From: an uncultured Bacteroidia bacterium | GTDB lineage: Bacteria; Bacteroidota; Bacteroidia; NS11-12g; UBA9320 | Reading direction: 5' to 3' | Length of the DNA: 64,000 nt | Assembly (NCBI GenBank): GCA_943789165.1 | Contig: CALSTB010000002.1 | Location: 248,001 to 312,000 of the forward strand | In this document: positions 8,433 to 17,336 of the stretch, piece after piece | Layout of the letters: each line of letters starts with the position of its first letter | Position numbering within the stretch: position 1 is the stretch's first letter | The notes under the pieces: model-generated | The model's database searches: none | What the model saw: only the letters and a program-made list of their open reading frames with translations | What the model was told of the DNA's origin: nothing | Position numbers and translations under genes: made by a program

Positions 8433-9407
8433 ATGCATTACAGTCAACAAGAGAAATACGAGTTGATTCAACTTGTAGAGCAATCAGATTTGGGTGTTAT
8501 CCGCACTCTGAGAGAGCTTAAAATTAACAAAACAACATTTTACAACTGGTACAGAGCTTACACCGAGTTAGGCTATGAAGGACTGGCACGTAAGCCCAGC
8601 AAAAGGCAAGGTTCTTGGAATAGAATCAATGAGCAAGACCGGGACAAGGTAGTTGAGATAGCTTTAGAAAGGCCAGAGCTTTCGTCACGTGAAGTGGCCT
8701 GGCATATTACCGATACGTACAGCTATTACATCAGCGAATCTAGTGTTTATCGCATACTAAAAGAAAATGGATTAATAACCACACCATCCTTTAGAATCAT
8801 GAGTGCTTCGGACAGTTTTAAGGATAAAACCACACGAGTCAACCAGATGTGGCAGACGGACTTCACTTACTTCAAGATCTTCGGTTGGGGTTGGTATTAC
8901 CTGTCAACCATATTAGATGACTATAGTCGATTTATAGTCAACTGGAGGCTGTGCTCTAGCATGAAGGCACAAGACGTGAAAGATACCCTAGATCAAGCCT
9001 TATTGGCCTCTGAGGTGTCACAGACCAACAAGCCAAAACTACTATCTGATAATGGATCTTGTTATATCTCAAACGAACTTGCAGAATATCTTGGCAATCA
9101 AAATATGGAGCATATTAGAGGCCGTCCGTTACATCCACAGACCCAAGGAAAGATAGAACGCTATCACCGATCCATGAAGAATGTGGTCAAACTAGACAAT
9201 TATTTTAGTCCTGAACAACTGGAAAGAAAACTCAACGAGTTCGTGGAGTATTACAACTACAAACGCTACCACGAATCTTTGCAGAACTTAACTCCTGCTG
9301 AGGTTTACTACGGAAAAGGCGAAGTGAAATTGAAGCAAAGGAAAAAGACCAAAATCAGGACACTTAAGGCTCGTAAAAAACAGTATCAGAAATTTAAACT
9401 AAATTAG
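8433..9407 (+). CDS. IS3-family transposase OrfB (rve integrase core); probably also made as OrfAB by -1 frameshift
   Basis: HTH_21-like N-term, DDE core: MWQTDFTYFKI…LSDNGSCYIS…GKIERYHRSMKN. Confidence 0.95.
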   Translation: MHYSQQEKYELIQLVEQSDLGVIRTLRELKINKTTFYNWYRAYTELGYEGLARKPSKRQGSWNRINEQDRDKVVEIALERPELSSREVAWHITDTYSYYISESSVYRILKENGLITTPSFRIMSASDSFKDKTTRVNQMWQTDFTYFKIFGWGWYYLSTILDDYSRFIVNWRLCSSMKAQDVKDTLDQALLASEVSQTNKPKLLSDNGSCYISNELAEYLGNQNMEHIRGRPLHPQTQGKIERYHRSMKNVVKLDNYFSPEQLERKLNEFVEYYNYKRYHESLQNLTPAEVYYGKGEVKLKQRKKTKIRTLKARKKQYQKFKLN

Positions 9408-9616
9408 CATGAACTCTCTCTTAGTTTTTAACTCAAAAAGTTCAACTTTCGCTGAAGACGTACAACGGCTTAAAACCAGTGGTTCAAGTTCAGCTAAACT
9501 TGATAACCAAACCTGATATCTGTCAGAAAAAAAGCGAACTGCACGTAGTAATTTGCTAAACAATATCAAGTGAATAAACCTCTTGCGAGGTAATGTAAAA
9601 AGATTCCGTTGGATAT

Positions 9617-10087
9617 ATGAACAATAACCAGCATGAGCTAAGACTTCAGGTAGAGCGACTCAAAAATGAAGTAGGTGAACTCATTCATTTCTTCCAACAA
9701 GATCGTGATTATCACAGAATGGTTTATACGTTTTGGGACGCCAAGGACATCCTAGGTCATCTCACTTTTTGGCATGAGAGCTTTGCTAAAAACCTATCAG
9801 ATGTGGGGAAAGGCGTAAAACCGAATCCATTAAAAGGGAAATTATCCGAAGTCAATACACTTAGCGTTGAATCAACCAAAAACGAAACCATCACTAATCT
9901 GACTCAAAGACTTTCAATTGCTCAAAAAACAATCGAAGAATTCATTTTTAACAAGGATATTACCCTGATCCCATACAAAAAAGGGTCTAGGGATTATTCA
10001 AGATTAGAGCATGTGGAAGTCGTTGCGAATCACATAGACAAACACCTAAATGATTTAACAAAACACTATGGCACGACCAAAAAGTAA
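9617..10087 (+). CDS. ClbS/DfsB (DinB-like) family four-helix protein
   Basis: LIHFFQQDRDYHRMVYTFWDAKDILGHLTFWHESFAKNL…YSRLEHVEVVANHIDKHLNDL. Confidence 0.7.
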   Translation: MNNNQHELRLQVERLKNEVGELIHFFQQDRDYHRMVYTFWDAKDILGHLTFWHESFAKNLSDVGKGVKPNPLKGKLSEVNTLSVESTKNETITNLTQRLSIAQKTIEEFIFNKDITLIPYKKGSRDYSRLEHVEVVANHIDKHLNDLTKHYGTTKK

Positions 10088-10157
10088 AACCGAATTATTG
10101 GCATTGAGTCAGAGTTTCTCCTCGATTAAAGAAAGGGTAACAACAGAATCGTTTTAA
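10068..10157 (+). pseudogene. N-terminal remnant of a second ClbS/DfsB-like gene
   Basis: MARPKSKTELLALSQSFSSIKERVTTESF*; 'MARPK.K.ELL.LSQ' start resembles ClbS/DfsB family N-termini, then stops. Confidence 0.45.
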
Positions 10158-10199
10158 ACCTTTACTTTGGCAGAAAATTCGATTACTAATACTATTACA

Positions 10200-10709
10200 A
10201 TGGGAAACGCCTCCAGTAGTTCACTGACAATAAAACCCAGAATTAAGTTCATGTTTGACTATGGCTGTTCTCCTTTATGGTTCGTAGATGATACAGTTGC
10301 TGACGAATTTGGATACAACATTGATGAATTTAAAAAACTTGGTCTTTCACAGTCCACCATCCAACTCATTGAATTGAATTGCGCCTTTTACGAATCGCAG
10401 TTAAATCCGGTGTACCAAGGGTATCCGTCGTTTTGGTCAGGACGCATGCACGTTTTCTTCCAAAGCAATATGCTATCGTTACTTGAGGTAATCAAAAATG
10501 AAATTGGTCACAAATACGATGTTGAAAATCATCAAAGCAATGCTGTAAACGTTCAAATGATTGATGCTATCGTTAGTGATTTTGTGCAAGACCCTGTTGC
10601 GTTTTCCGTTAAAAACGGCATCACTTTTCAATCAGCAGGTAATTTACAATCGGCAGTTGCTCAAGCTCACAAGACCTGGGTTGAGAAGGAAGCGAAACTG
10701 TTTTCATAA
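10200..10709 (+). CDS. Hypothetical protein
   Basis: ORF track 10167-10709; ATG at 10200 more plausible than TTG. Confidence 0.55.
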   Translation: MGNASSSSLTIKPRIKFMFDYGCSPLWFVDDTVADEFGYNIDEFKKLGLSQSTIQLIELNCAFYESQLNPVYQGYPSFWSGRMHVFFQSNMLSLLEVIKNEIGHKYDVENHQSNAVNVQMIDAIVSDFVQDPVAFSVKNGITFQSAGNLQSAVAQAHKTWVEKEAKLFS

Positions 10710-10820
10710 CCTATCGTGTAACCCAATAGTTACAACTTATTGTAATTTGGCCGCTTCATTAAGAAATGCCACAACGGGTTGACCTTGATTATCACACCAC
10801 AACAAAAGACATAAACATTC

Positions 10821-11297
10821 ATGGAAAACATTTCTAATAGAGCAATCATCAGTCGCCTGTTCAGTAGTGCTGAACTACATCTAAATCTCGCAGAATATAA
10901 TCCTGACAATTGGTCGGAATGGTATCAGGCGGTTCAAGGTTTGACTGTTCCAGAAAAGATGGTTTACGTGATTGTGAAGTTAAACCAAACTACTGTAACG
11001 AATGGTGGGTTTGTAGAATTCTATGAGGCCTCTTTTGGCATTTTTGCCCCAGAAATCATCCATGCCTTGAACGAAATAAACGCGGTTGCAACGGCAGAAA
11101 TTGTCTCTGACTCTTTGCAATTTGTGAATCCCAAAGGTCTATTAGATACCGATTTTAAAGCATCTGTTTTTAAGCTTGAATTATCTGAACAAGTCCAAAA
11201 ACAACTTTACACATGTGATGTACGATACGACCAACTGCAGGACGTCGAAAACTTAGAAGACTTACTTGGCGATTATCTGCAGCAGATGACAAAATAA
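10821..11297 (+). CDS. DUF4375-like protein
   Basis: LTVPEKMVYVIVKLNQTTVTNGGFVEFYEASFG…IIHALNEINAVATAEIV. Confidence 0.55.
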   Translation: MENISNRAIISRLFSSAELHLNLAEYNPDNWSEWYQAVQGLTVPEKMVYVIVKLNQTTVTNGGFVEFYEASFGIFAPEIIHALNEINAVATAEIVSDSLQFVNPKGLLDTDFKASVFKLELSEQVQKQLYTCDVRYDQLQDVENLEDLLGDYLQQMTK

Positions 11298-11431
11298 AAT
11301 GACACTCGTAAATGCGGCATTTACATATCTATTTACAGAAACTAAAACAACATTGTTAACTAACTTTAATCGCAGGTTGAACTTCATTGTGCATCTTTGA
11401 CGAAACAATTCCTATCCCAACCTCGACAAAA

Positions 11432-12379
11432 ATGTCATCCAACCTCCCTTATTTGTATTCGTTTAACTACGACCATCACCATAGTGATTTATGCAAGTTG
11501 GAGTCGAGACATTTATTCAATCAAGAGGAAAAGGAAAAGGTACTTTTTTCAGACGTGCTGGTTGACCCATCCATCAGTCCCTTTATTAAAAATAGATTTG
11601 AGATCATTTCTTCTGCTGATTCCTATTCTGCATTACTAATCACGGTCAAAAAGAAAAAAATACGCGTTGAAGGCTTTAATGCGGAGTATATAATTCTGCA
11701 CAGCGACCTCGCGGATTTTGCAGAAAGGCAATCCATGATTAAGGACGTCGGATATAGTATTGAAGGAGAACCCAATTTTGATTCTCCTACCATAACGTAT
11801 GCCATATGCCAATATGAAACCCATTGGTATTTCGGAATCTTGATAAAGCCGAATACCGATTGGCGAAATCACAAAACAAAACCTTATTCGTTCAGCAATT
11901 CGTTGTGCGTTCACATTGCCAAATCTCTGGTGAGTATTGCTTCTCAAGGAAATAAAACCACATTGCTATTAGATGGATGTTGTGGCGTTGGCACCGTCAT
12001 GTTGGAAGGGCGGTTTAGCGACTTCCAAATAGAAGGATGTGATATAAATGAGAAAGCGTGTAACCACACAAAAGAAAACCTGAAACACTATGCCTATACC
12101 GCCAAGGTTTTGTGTTCCGACATCAATGACTTGGACAAAGTGTATGGTGCAGTCATCATAGACCTGCCGTACAACTTGTACTCCTACTCTACTGACGCCA
12201 TTACCCTAAAAATTATTAAAGCTGCGGCTCGCCTCACCTCTCGAGTAGTCATCGTATCCATTTCAGACATAGAATCAATCATCAAGGAATCAAGACTTAA
12301 AACCATTGATTCTGGTACCGTTAAAAAAAGAGGCAAATCAAATTTCGCCAGAAGAATTTGGGTGTGTGAAAGAATATGA
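11432..12379 (+). CDS. TRM11/UPF0020-like SAM-dependent RNA methyltransferase
   Basis: LLDGCCGVGTVMLEG (motif I), IEGCDINEKACNHTKENL, catalytic-like IIDLPYNLYS; ATG 11432 preferred over 11387. Confidence 0.7.
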   Translation: MSSNLPYLYSFNYDHHHSDLCKLESRHLFNQEEKEKVLFSDVLVDPSISPFIKNRFEIISSADSYSALLITVKKKKIRVEGFNAEYIILHSDLADFAERQSMIKDVGYSIEGEPNFDSPTITYAICQYETHWYFGILIKPNTDWRNHKTKPYSFSNSLCVHIAKSLVSIASQGNKTTLLLDGCCGVGTVMLEGRFSDFQIEGCDINEKACNHTKENLKHYAYTAKVLCSDINDLDKVYGAVIIDLPYNLYSYSTDAITLKIIKAAARLTSRVVIVSISDIESIIKESRLKTIDSGTVKKRGKSNFARRIWVCERI

Positions 12380-12392
12380 ATAGAATAGCCAC

Positions 12393-12962
12393 ATGGAAGA
12401 CCAATATTACAAGACATCAGAATCTGTCAAAGAATACATCGCAGCTGCCCAAGGCTTTGACGGACAACGATTAATTCAAAAGCTACACAAGTTTTTGCCA
12501 TCCGGATCCACTGTTCTTGAAATAGGTTCTGGACCAGGGACGGATTTTCAACTATTAAAAAAGGCGTATTCTGTAGTGGGTTCTGACTTTTCAGAGCAAT
12601 TTATCGCTCATCTCGAAAAAAAGAATCCGAATGATCTGTTTTTGCACTTGGATGCTGAAACCCTACAGACCGATAAGAAATTTGACGCGATATATTCGAA
12701 CAAGGTTTTACAACACCTCACGAATGATGGGTTGAAAAACTCCATAAGTCGACAGAAAGATATCTTGAAACCAGAAGGAATCATTTGTCATTCTTTTTGG
12801 AAAGGAGAAGGTGATGAAATATTTAAAGGTATGTTGGTGAATTACCAAACCTCTGGCAGTATAAAAGAAATGTTTCAAAAAGATTTCAAACTTTTGATAC
12901 CCGAAGAATATGCTGAGTTTGAAGAAGGAGACTCATTGTTGGTCATAGGTAAGAAAAAATAA
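12393..12962 (+). CDS. Class I SAM-dependent methyltransferase
   Basis: GSTVLEIGSGPGTDFQLLKK…VVGSDFSEQFIAHLEKK…FDAIYSNKVLQHL. Confidence 0.88.
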   Translation: MEDQYYKTSESVKEYIAAAQGFDGQRLIQKLHKFLPSGSTVLEIGSGPGTDFQLLKKAYSVVGSDFSEQFIAHLEKKNPNDLFLHLDAETLQTDKKFDAIYSNKVLQHLTNDGLKNSISRQKDILKPEGIICHSFWKGEGDEIFKGMLVNYQTSGSIKEMFQKDFKLLIPEEYAEFEEGDSLLVIGKKK

Positions 12963-13032
12963 AGAAGGTTGCTGGATTTCTTGTCAAACCTAAACTCAAT
13001 ACTACCATTGACCCTCTCAGAATTTGTTTGCA

Positions 13033-13064
13033 TTTGGCTGACTAAAAGCCAATTTGTACCTTAG
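13033..13064 (+). promoter_or_regulatory. Putative promoter TTTG-N20-TACCTTAG
   Basis: TTTG 13033-13036, TACCTTAG 13057-13064, upstream of Crp/Fnr gene. Confidence 0.55.
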
Positions 13065-13140
13065 CCTATCAAGGAAAACGGGCATCGCACTCAATAAAAC
13101 TTCTGTAAGTAACACCGTCATACTTGAAAACGCAGCTGGT

Positions 13141-13719
13141 ATGATATTAAAAATGTTCCAAGACATATTTGAGAATAAAAAGTTTCTCAGTCCGCAAGAC
13201 TTAATATCTATGGCCTCTATTACCAAAATACGTCGGATCAAAAAAGGGGAACATCTTGCAAGATCAGGAGACATAAACTACCGTATCGTTATTGTTGTTA
13301 AAGGACTTTTGAGACATTACATCATCGACGAAGAAGGGAATGAAAAAACCATGTTGTTTGTGACTGAAAAACAAAATTCAGCCAGTATAGAAACCATAGT
13401 TCGCGACGAGGTTTGTACGGAAAACATCGTCGCCGAAGAAAATTCCATCTTATTGAGTTTTGACCATAGAAGTGCTCAAAAAGTGGCGTCCAAAAGTAAA
13501 GGTCTAGTCTTTTTACAAAATCAAAGATTAAAAGAATCCCTGTATCATGCAGTTGAGCGACTTAGACATCATACAACACTTTCTCCAGAAGAAAGATTCA
13601 CCTTGTTTTATGCAGAGTTTCCGAAACTCGGTCAACGCGTCAAACAAAAACATTTGGCTTCCTATCTGGGTGTAACCCCAACCTCGTTGTCCAGAATGAA
13701 ACGCCGACTAATGCCATAA
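13141..13719 (+). CDS. Crp/Fnr-family transcriptional regulator
   Basis: cNMP-binding-like 'IRRIKKGEHLARSGDINYRIVIVVKGLLRHYIIDEEGNEKTM' and HTH 'LASYLGVTPTSLSRMKRRL'; ORF track start 13054 overlaps putative promoter, ATG 13141 preferred. Confidence 0.85.
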   Translation: MILKMFQDIFENKKFLSPQDLISMASITKIRRIKKGEHLARSGDINYRIVIVVKGLLRHYIIDEEGNEKTMLFVTEKQNSASIETIVRDEVCTENIVAEENSILLSFDHRSAQKVASKSKGLVFLQNQRLKESLYHAVERLRHHTTLSPEERFTLFYAEFPKLGQRVKQKHLASYLGVTPTSLSRMKRRLMP

Positions 13720-13733
13720 AACGATCAATTGCG

Positions 13734-13757
13734 AAGTTGTCTTAAGACAACTTTTTT
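13734..13757 (+). terminator. Intrinsic terminator after Crp/Fnr gene
   Basis: Perfect palindrome AAGTTGTCTTAAGACAACTT followed by TTTT. Confidence 0.65.
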
Positions 13758-13801
13758 ACGTAATACGTGATATAGTTTTGATTCTTTAGAATTAGAACCA
13801 C

Positions 13802-14254
13802 ATGTTTAAAAATATTGTCTGCCCAATTTCTTCCGACAAAGTTGATAGCAACGTCAGTCGTTTCACCGTTTTTATCAATGCTGTATTGATGATTATCTTT
13901 CTAATCACCTTGCAACCAATTCCGTTATACCTTGTGACTATAGATTACGGCATTCGCGCTTTTGGCTACAACAATTACAGCCCAATTTGCAAACTATCAA
14001 CGGTTATAATAAACAGTATTACCTCACAAACAAAAATGGTCGACAAGGCACCTAAGGTTTTTGCATCGCGTCTTGGTTTCATCTGTGCTGTACTTGGTGT
14101 CGTTTTCATTTCAATGGGTATGACGCTTGCCTCTACCATCGTCATTGCCATGTTTACTGTCCTTGCGATTTTAGATTCGGTATTCAATTTTTGCGTCGGT
14201 TGCTTGATCTACCACACATTAGTCTTCCCTTTTTACAAAAAAGACTTAAGTTAA
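13802..14254 (+). CDS. DUF4395 membrane protein
   Basis: CPISSDKVDSNVSRFTVFINAVLM…LVTIDYGIRAFGYNNYSPICKLS…VDKAPKVFASRLGF. Confidence 0.8.
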   Translation: MFKNIVCPISSDKVDSNVSRFTVFINAVLMIIFLITLQPIPLYLVTIDYGIRAFGYNNYSPICKLSTVIINSITSQTKMVDKAPKVFASRLGFICAVLGVVFISMGMTLASTIVIAMFTVLAILDSVFNFCVGCLIYHTLVFPFYKKDLS

Positions 14255-14366
14255 ACTTGGTTTTGGCCTGACCTATACTCGCAGTTGTTCGACAACAAAT
14301 CCTCCATCGACTCTTCGTAAAATATCTATTTCATGTAACTTGCCAGCCGAAAGTAATTGGATAAAC

Positions 14367-16220
14367 ATGCAAGGCAATCAAGTGCTCAATTTTATTAAAG
14401 ACGTCATAGCAAACATGCCTTCGGCATGGTTAGATTTAACAACACATAGGTTAGACATCTATGACGAAAAATTGGCCAAAACTCAATTCTTAGAAGCCTT
14501 TGAAAATCTCTATAACCAAAACAACAGTTCAACTAAGGCGCTGAGTGATTTACCAACCGCTTACGACTACATTCGTTTAGGCCATCCTTTGTCCTGTGTA
14601 CTTGAGTGGGTCATTGCAGATGCGAATAAGCTTAAACCACAAAATGTCATCAGCTTTGCTTCGAAGACAACGCCTATTTTGGCCATTCTTAGGAAGAATC
14701 TACTCTCCAATACAAAAACACTGATCACATATTCAGGAGAACTCCCTCGATGTTTTGACGTCGACTTAGTCCGAAACGTATACAACTACTCATTTGAGTT
14801 AAAAAGAGTGGACCGAATGGAAGATGCGCCTCTGTTTGATGGAAGCGTGGTGTATGTCTCTGAGGTCGAAGAACCTAATTCTGTAAGACTTAACGACAAC
14901 ATTGATTTTTACATCGGTTTATATTCGAATCAAGGTAGCATTGCCTTAATCGGGAACAATCAAGACCCAAGCTACGTTTCAGAAATCCAGCATGTACGGC
15001 GAAGAGAAACCATTGCCATGACACCTGCCGATTGTTTGACGGCTTTAAAATCAATAGTGGGCATCTCAATCGGAGATACAGACATCCCAATGAAACAAGA
15101 GTCGAAACAAAAGGTACTCACGTCCCTTAAAGAAATTACAGACACTTCCGCTCAGCCGTTGGTGGCTTCCAGTGGACTGTCGATTCAATATGCCATCATG
15201 ATGGGATTGGTGCATGATGCGCTGGACAATCATCCTGGCAAAGACATTAAATTTATTGTCCCTCCGAATTGTTATGGCGGCACCAACGACCAAGCGAGAC
15301 GCGTTGCCGCTTGTATTGACAATGTTTCGGTAGTTGATTTACCGGTTGATGGAGACAATGATATGGTGCAAAGCATTGACACAGTTTTGGCTGAAATCGC
15401 TATGCAAAATGCCATACCTTACATCATTGCTGAAATCCCTACTAACCCAAGAGTTGAAGTCCCAGACTTGATGCAACTGAAATCAGTGCTTAGTAAGCCA
15501 CGCAAAACGGCCAATGGAGAACCGGCGATAGATCCAGTGTTTATCTTGGACCAAACGTTTTGTCCGAATGTGCACTTTATGAGCGACAACCCAAATACGG
15601 TCGGACTAACCACTGTTCGGGCATTGTCGTATGCCAGTGGATCTAAATTCCCTAGCGGTGGAAAATGCACGGCGGGCTACTGTGTGGCAAACACATTGGC
15701 TGAGCCATTAATGGCCAAAATTGGGATTCACTTGACTTTGTGTAACAATGAAGCGACGGACTTACAGATGGACATATTGGCGACACAACTACCGTCGATG
15801 AATCAAAGAATCCAAGACGCTTATGTCAATACGCGTGAATTTGTAAACTACATTGGAGGGGTTTTACCAAACGCCAAAATCAATTTTGTTTCTGAGGAAT
15901 TGGCCGAGCAGGGCTTTACTCCATCTGTCTTTTCATTAGACTTGCCAACCAAAGGAGATACTGCCGAAGAAATGGAATCGTACAAACGTGCATTAAACCT
16001 AAAACTCATCAACTTGATGATTGGTAAAATCCCTGATGAAAGCAAGTATTGTGTGAGTTACGGCCAATTGAAAGGCTGTTACTGGACGATTCCTGCGACC
16101 TCAACCCAGGGAACTACCAAAGAAGGCGACAAAGACTATATCGCTCGCGTTGCTTTGTCGGCGAATATGGACTTGGACTTGCATAAAAAGGTCTTTAAAC
16201 AATTCGTGGACAGTATTTGA
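14367..16220 (+). CDS. Large PLP-dependent enzyme related to Cys/Met-metabolism (trans-sulfuration) family
   Basis: Fold-type I-like features: QTFCPNVHFMSDNPNTVGLTTVRALSYASGSKFPSGGKCTAGYCVAN (candidate PLP Lys in SGSK); ATG 14367 preferred. Confidence 0.65.
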   Translation: MQGNQVLNFIKDVIANMPSAWLDLTTHRLDIYDEKLAKTQFLEAFENLYNQNNSSTKALSDLPTAYDYIRLGHPLSCVLEWVIADANKLKPQNVISFASKTTPILAILRKNLLSNTKTLITYSGELPRCFDVDLVRNVYNYSFELKRVDRMEDAPLFDGSVVYVSEVEEPNSVRLNDNIDFYIGLYSNQGSIALIGNNQDPSYVSEIQHVRRRETIAMTPADCLTALKSIVGISIGDTDIPMKQESKQKVLTSLKEITDTSAQPLVASSGLSIQYAIMMGLVHDALDNHPGKDIKFIVPPNCYGGTNDQARRVAACIDNVSVVDLPVDGDNDMVQSIDTVLAEIAMQNAIPYIIAEIPTNPRVEVPDLMQLKSVLSKPRKTANGEPAIDPVFILDQTFCPNVHFMSDNPNTVGLTTVRALSYASGSKFPSGGKCTAGYCVANTLAEPLMAKIGIHLTLCNNEATDLQMDILATQLPSMNQRIQDAYVNTREFVNYIGGVLPNAKINFVSEELAEQGFTPSVFSLDLPTKGDTAEEMESYKRALNLKLINLMIGKIPDESKYCVSYGQLKGCYWTIPATSTQGTTKEGDKDYIARVALSANMDLDLHKKVFKQFVDSI

Positions 16221-16280
16221 TACTTGTCAAAACCTAAAGGTATTAGAGGTCACTTTCATTCATCCCCAGTGGTGCTATTG

Positions 16281-16311
16281 TTGTCAGACTGATAGTCAAA
16301 GCGTAAATTAG
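16281..16311 (+). promoter_or_regulatory. Putative promoter TTG-N20-TAAATTAG
   Basis: TTG 16281-16283, TAAATTAG 16304-16311, just upstream of ORF 16339. Confidence 0.5.
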
Positions 16312-16338
16312 CTACCTGTTGTTTACGAATCATTAATT

Positions 16339-17307
16339 ATGAATATAGTTTTTGCCACATGGTTATTGTGTCTTTCAAGTGTACCTGCTATGGCTCAACT
16401 CGGACTTGTTGAGAATTATGAAGAAGTGCAAACTGACCAAAAGATAAAAAGCATTCAAACAATGTTTTACCGTCACGAGGACACATCTCAGATGAAAGGA
16501 GAATTATTGCTTAGAAAAGACTTCAATAAAGATGGCTTCATTACCGAAAAATATGTCTACACCTTTTGGGATGTCGTGTCATACGATCATACAACAACTT
16601 ACAGATACGATTCAAATCACAATTTGATTGAAGAAACCAAAATCCAAAGAATTCTAAACCTTGGTAAAAGAGATGCAGAATACATTAAAGCACTCGGCGA
16701 TGACCCAATAAACGAAAAAACATATTACCACTATGACACCCAAAACAGGCTTACCAAAGAGGTAAACTATAGCTTTGGTAAGGAATCGTTAGACACGTCC
16801 AAGCCTGAAGCCAGTTCTATTGTGTATACATACGACTCCAATGGCAGGTTAATCAAGGAAGTTGGCGCCACACCAAACGGTAGAATAACTTATGAAAACT
16901 ACATAAAAACATTCAAGTACGATATGAATGGAAATCTTGTTAAAGAAATTAAGAGGCCACTTGACCCAAATAACGCATCCAATAAAGTCACGAATTATAC
17001 TTACAACAAAAGCAACCAACTTGTTGAGGCAAAAACACATGATAGTTCTAATGATTGGAATGATGAACATTTGAAATATGCATATGACGACTTTGGAAAC
17101 ATGACACAAATTTTTCGATATGCTCAGTATGATAGCTCATGGCGCGTAAGTAAGACATTTAATTTCGACAAAAATGGCAAAACAGTGTTTGGGGACAAAG
17201 ACACCAAATTCACGTTTTACAACAATGGTCTTATAAAACAACAAATATGGAAAAGCATTAAAAGCAACGAAACAGTGCATTTCTTTTCGTCATATACCTT
17301 TTATTAA
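16339..17307 (+). CDS. Secreted protein with YD (RHS-like) repeats
   Basis: Signal peptide; repeats YRYDSNHNLIEET, YHYDTQNRLTKEV, YTYDSNGRLIKEV, FKYDMNGNLVKEI, YTYNKSNQLVEA, YAYDDFGNMTQI. Confidence 0.8.
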   Translation: MNIVFATWLLCLSSVPAMAQLGLVENYEEVQTDQKIKSIQTMFYRHEDTSQMKGELLLRKDFNKDGFITEKYVYTFWDVVSYDHTTTYRYDSNHNLIEETKIQRILNLGKRDAEYIKALGDDPINEKTYYHYDTQNRLTKEVNYSFGKESLDTSKPEASSIVYTYDSNGRLIKEVGATPNGRITYENYIKTFKYDMNGNLVKEIKRPLDPNNASNKVTNYTYNKSNQLVEAKTHDSSNDWNDEHLKYAYDDFGNMTQIFRYAQYDSSWRVSKTFNFDKNGKTVFGDKDTKFTFYNNGLIKQQIWKSIKSNETVHFFSSYTFY

Positions 17308-17336
17308 ATTGAGTTATTTGAATTAATTGATTGCAA

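Larger units (their letters stand above)
8013..9435 (+). mobile_element. IS3-family insertion sequence (approximate boundaries)
   Basis: orfA/orfB transposase pair; imperfect terminal inverted repeats GGGTAAAGATTTAAGAGAGAG (left) vs GAGTTAAAAACTAAGAGAGAG (reverse complement of right end). Confidence 0.8.

Noticed and set aside
9435-9616. Possible additional coding sequence or RNA gene between the IS and the DfsB-like gene
   Set aside because: No ORF of useful length and no tRNA-like fold recognised; retained only as a repeat-like spacer.
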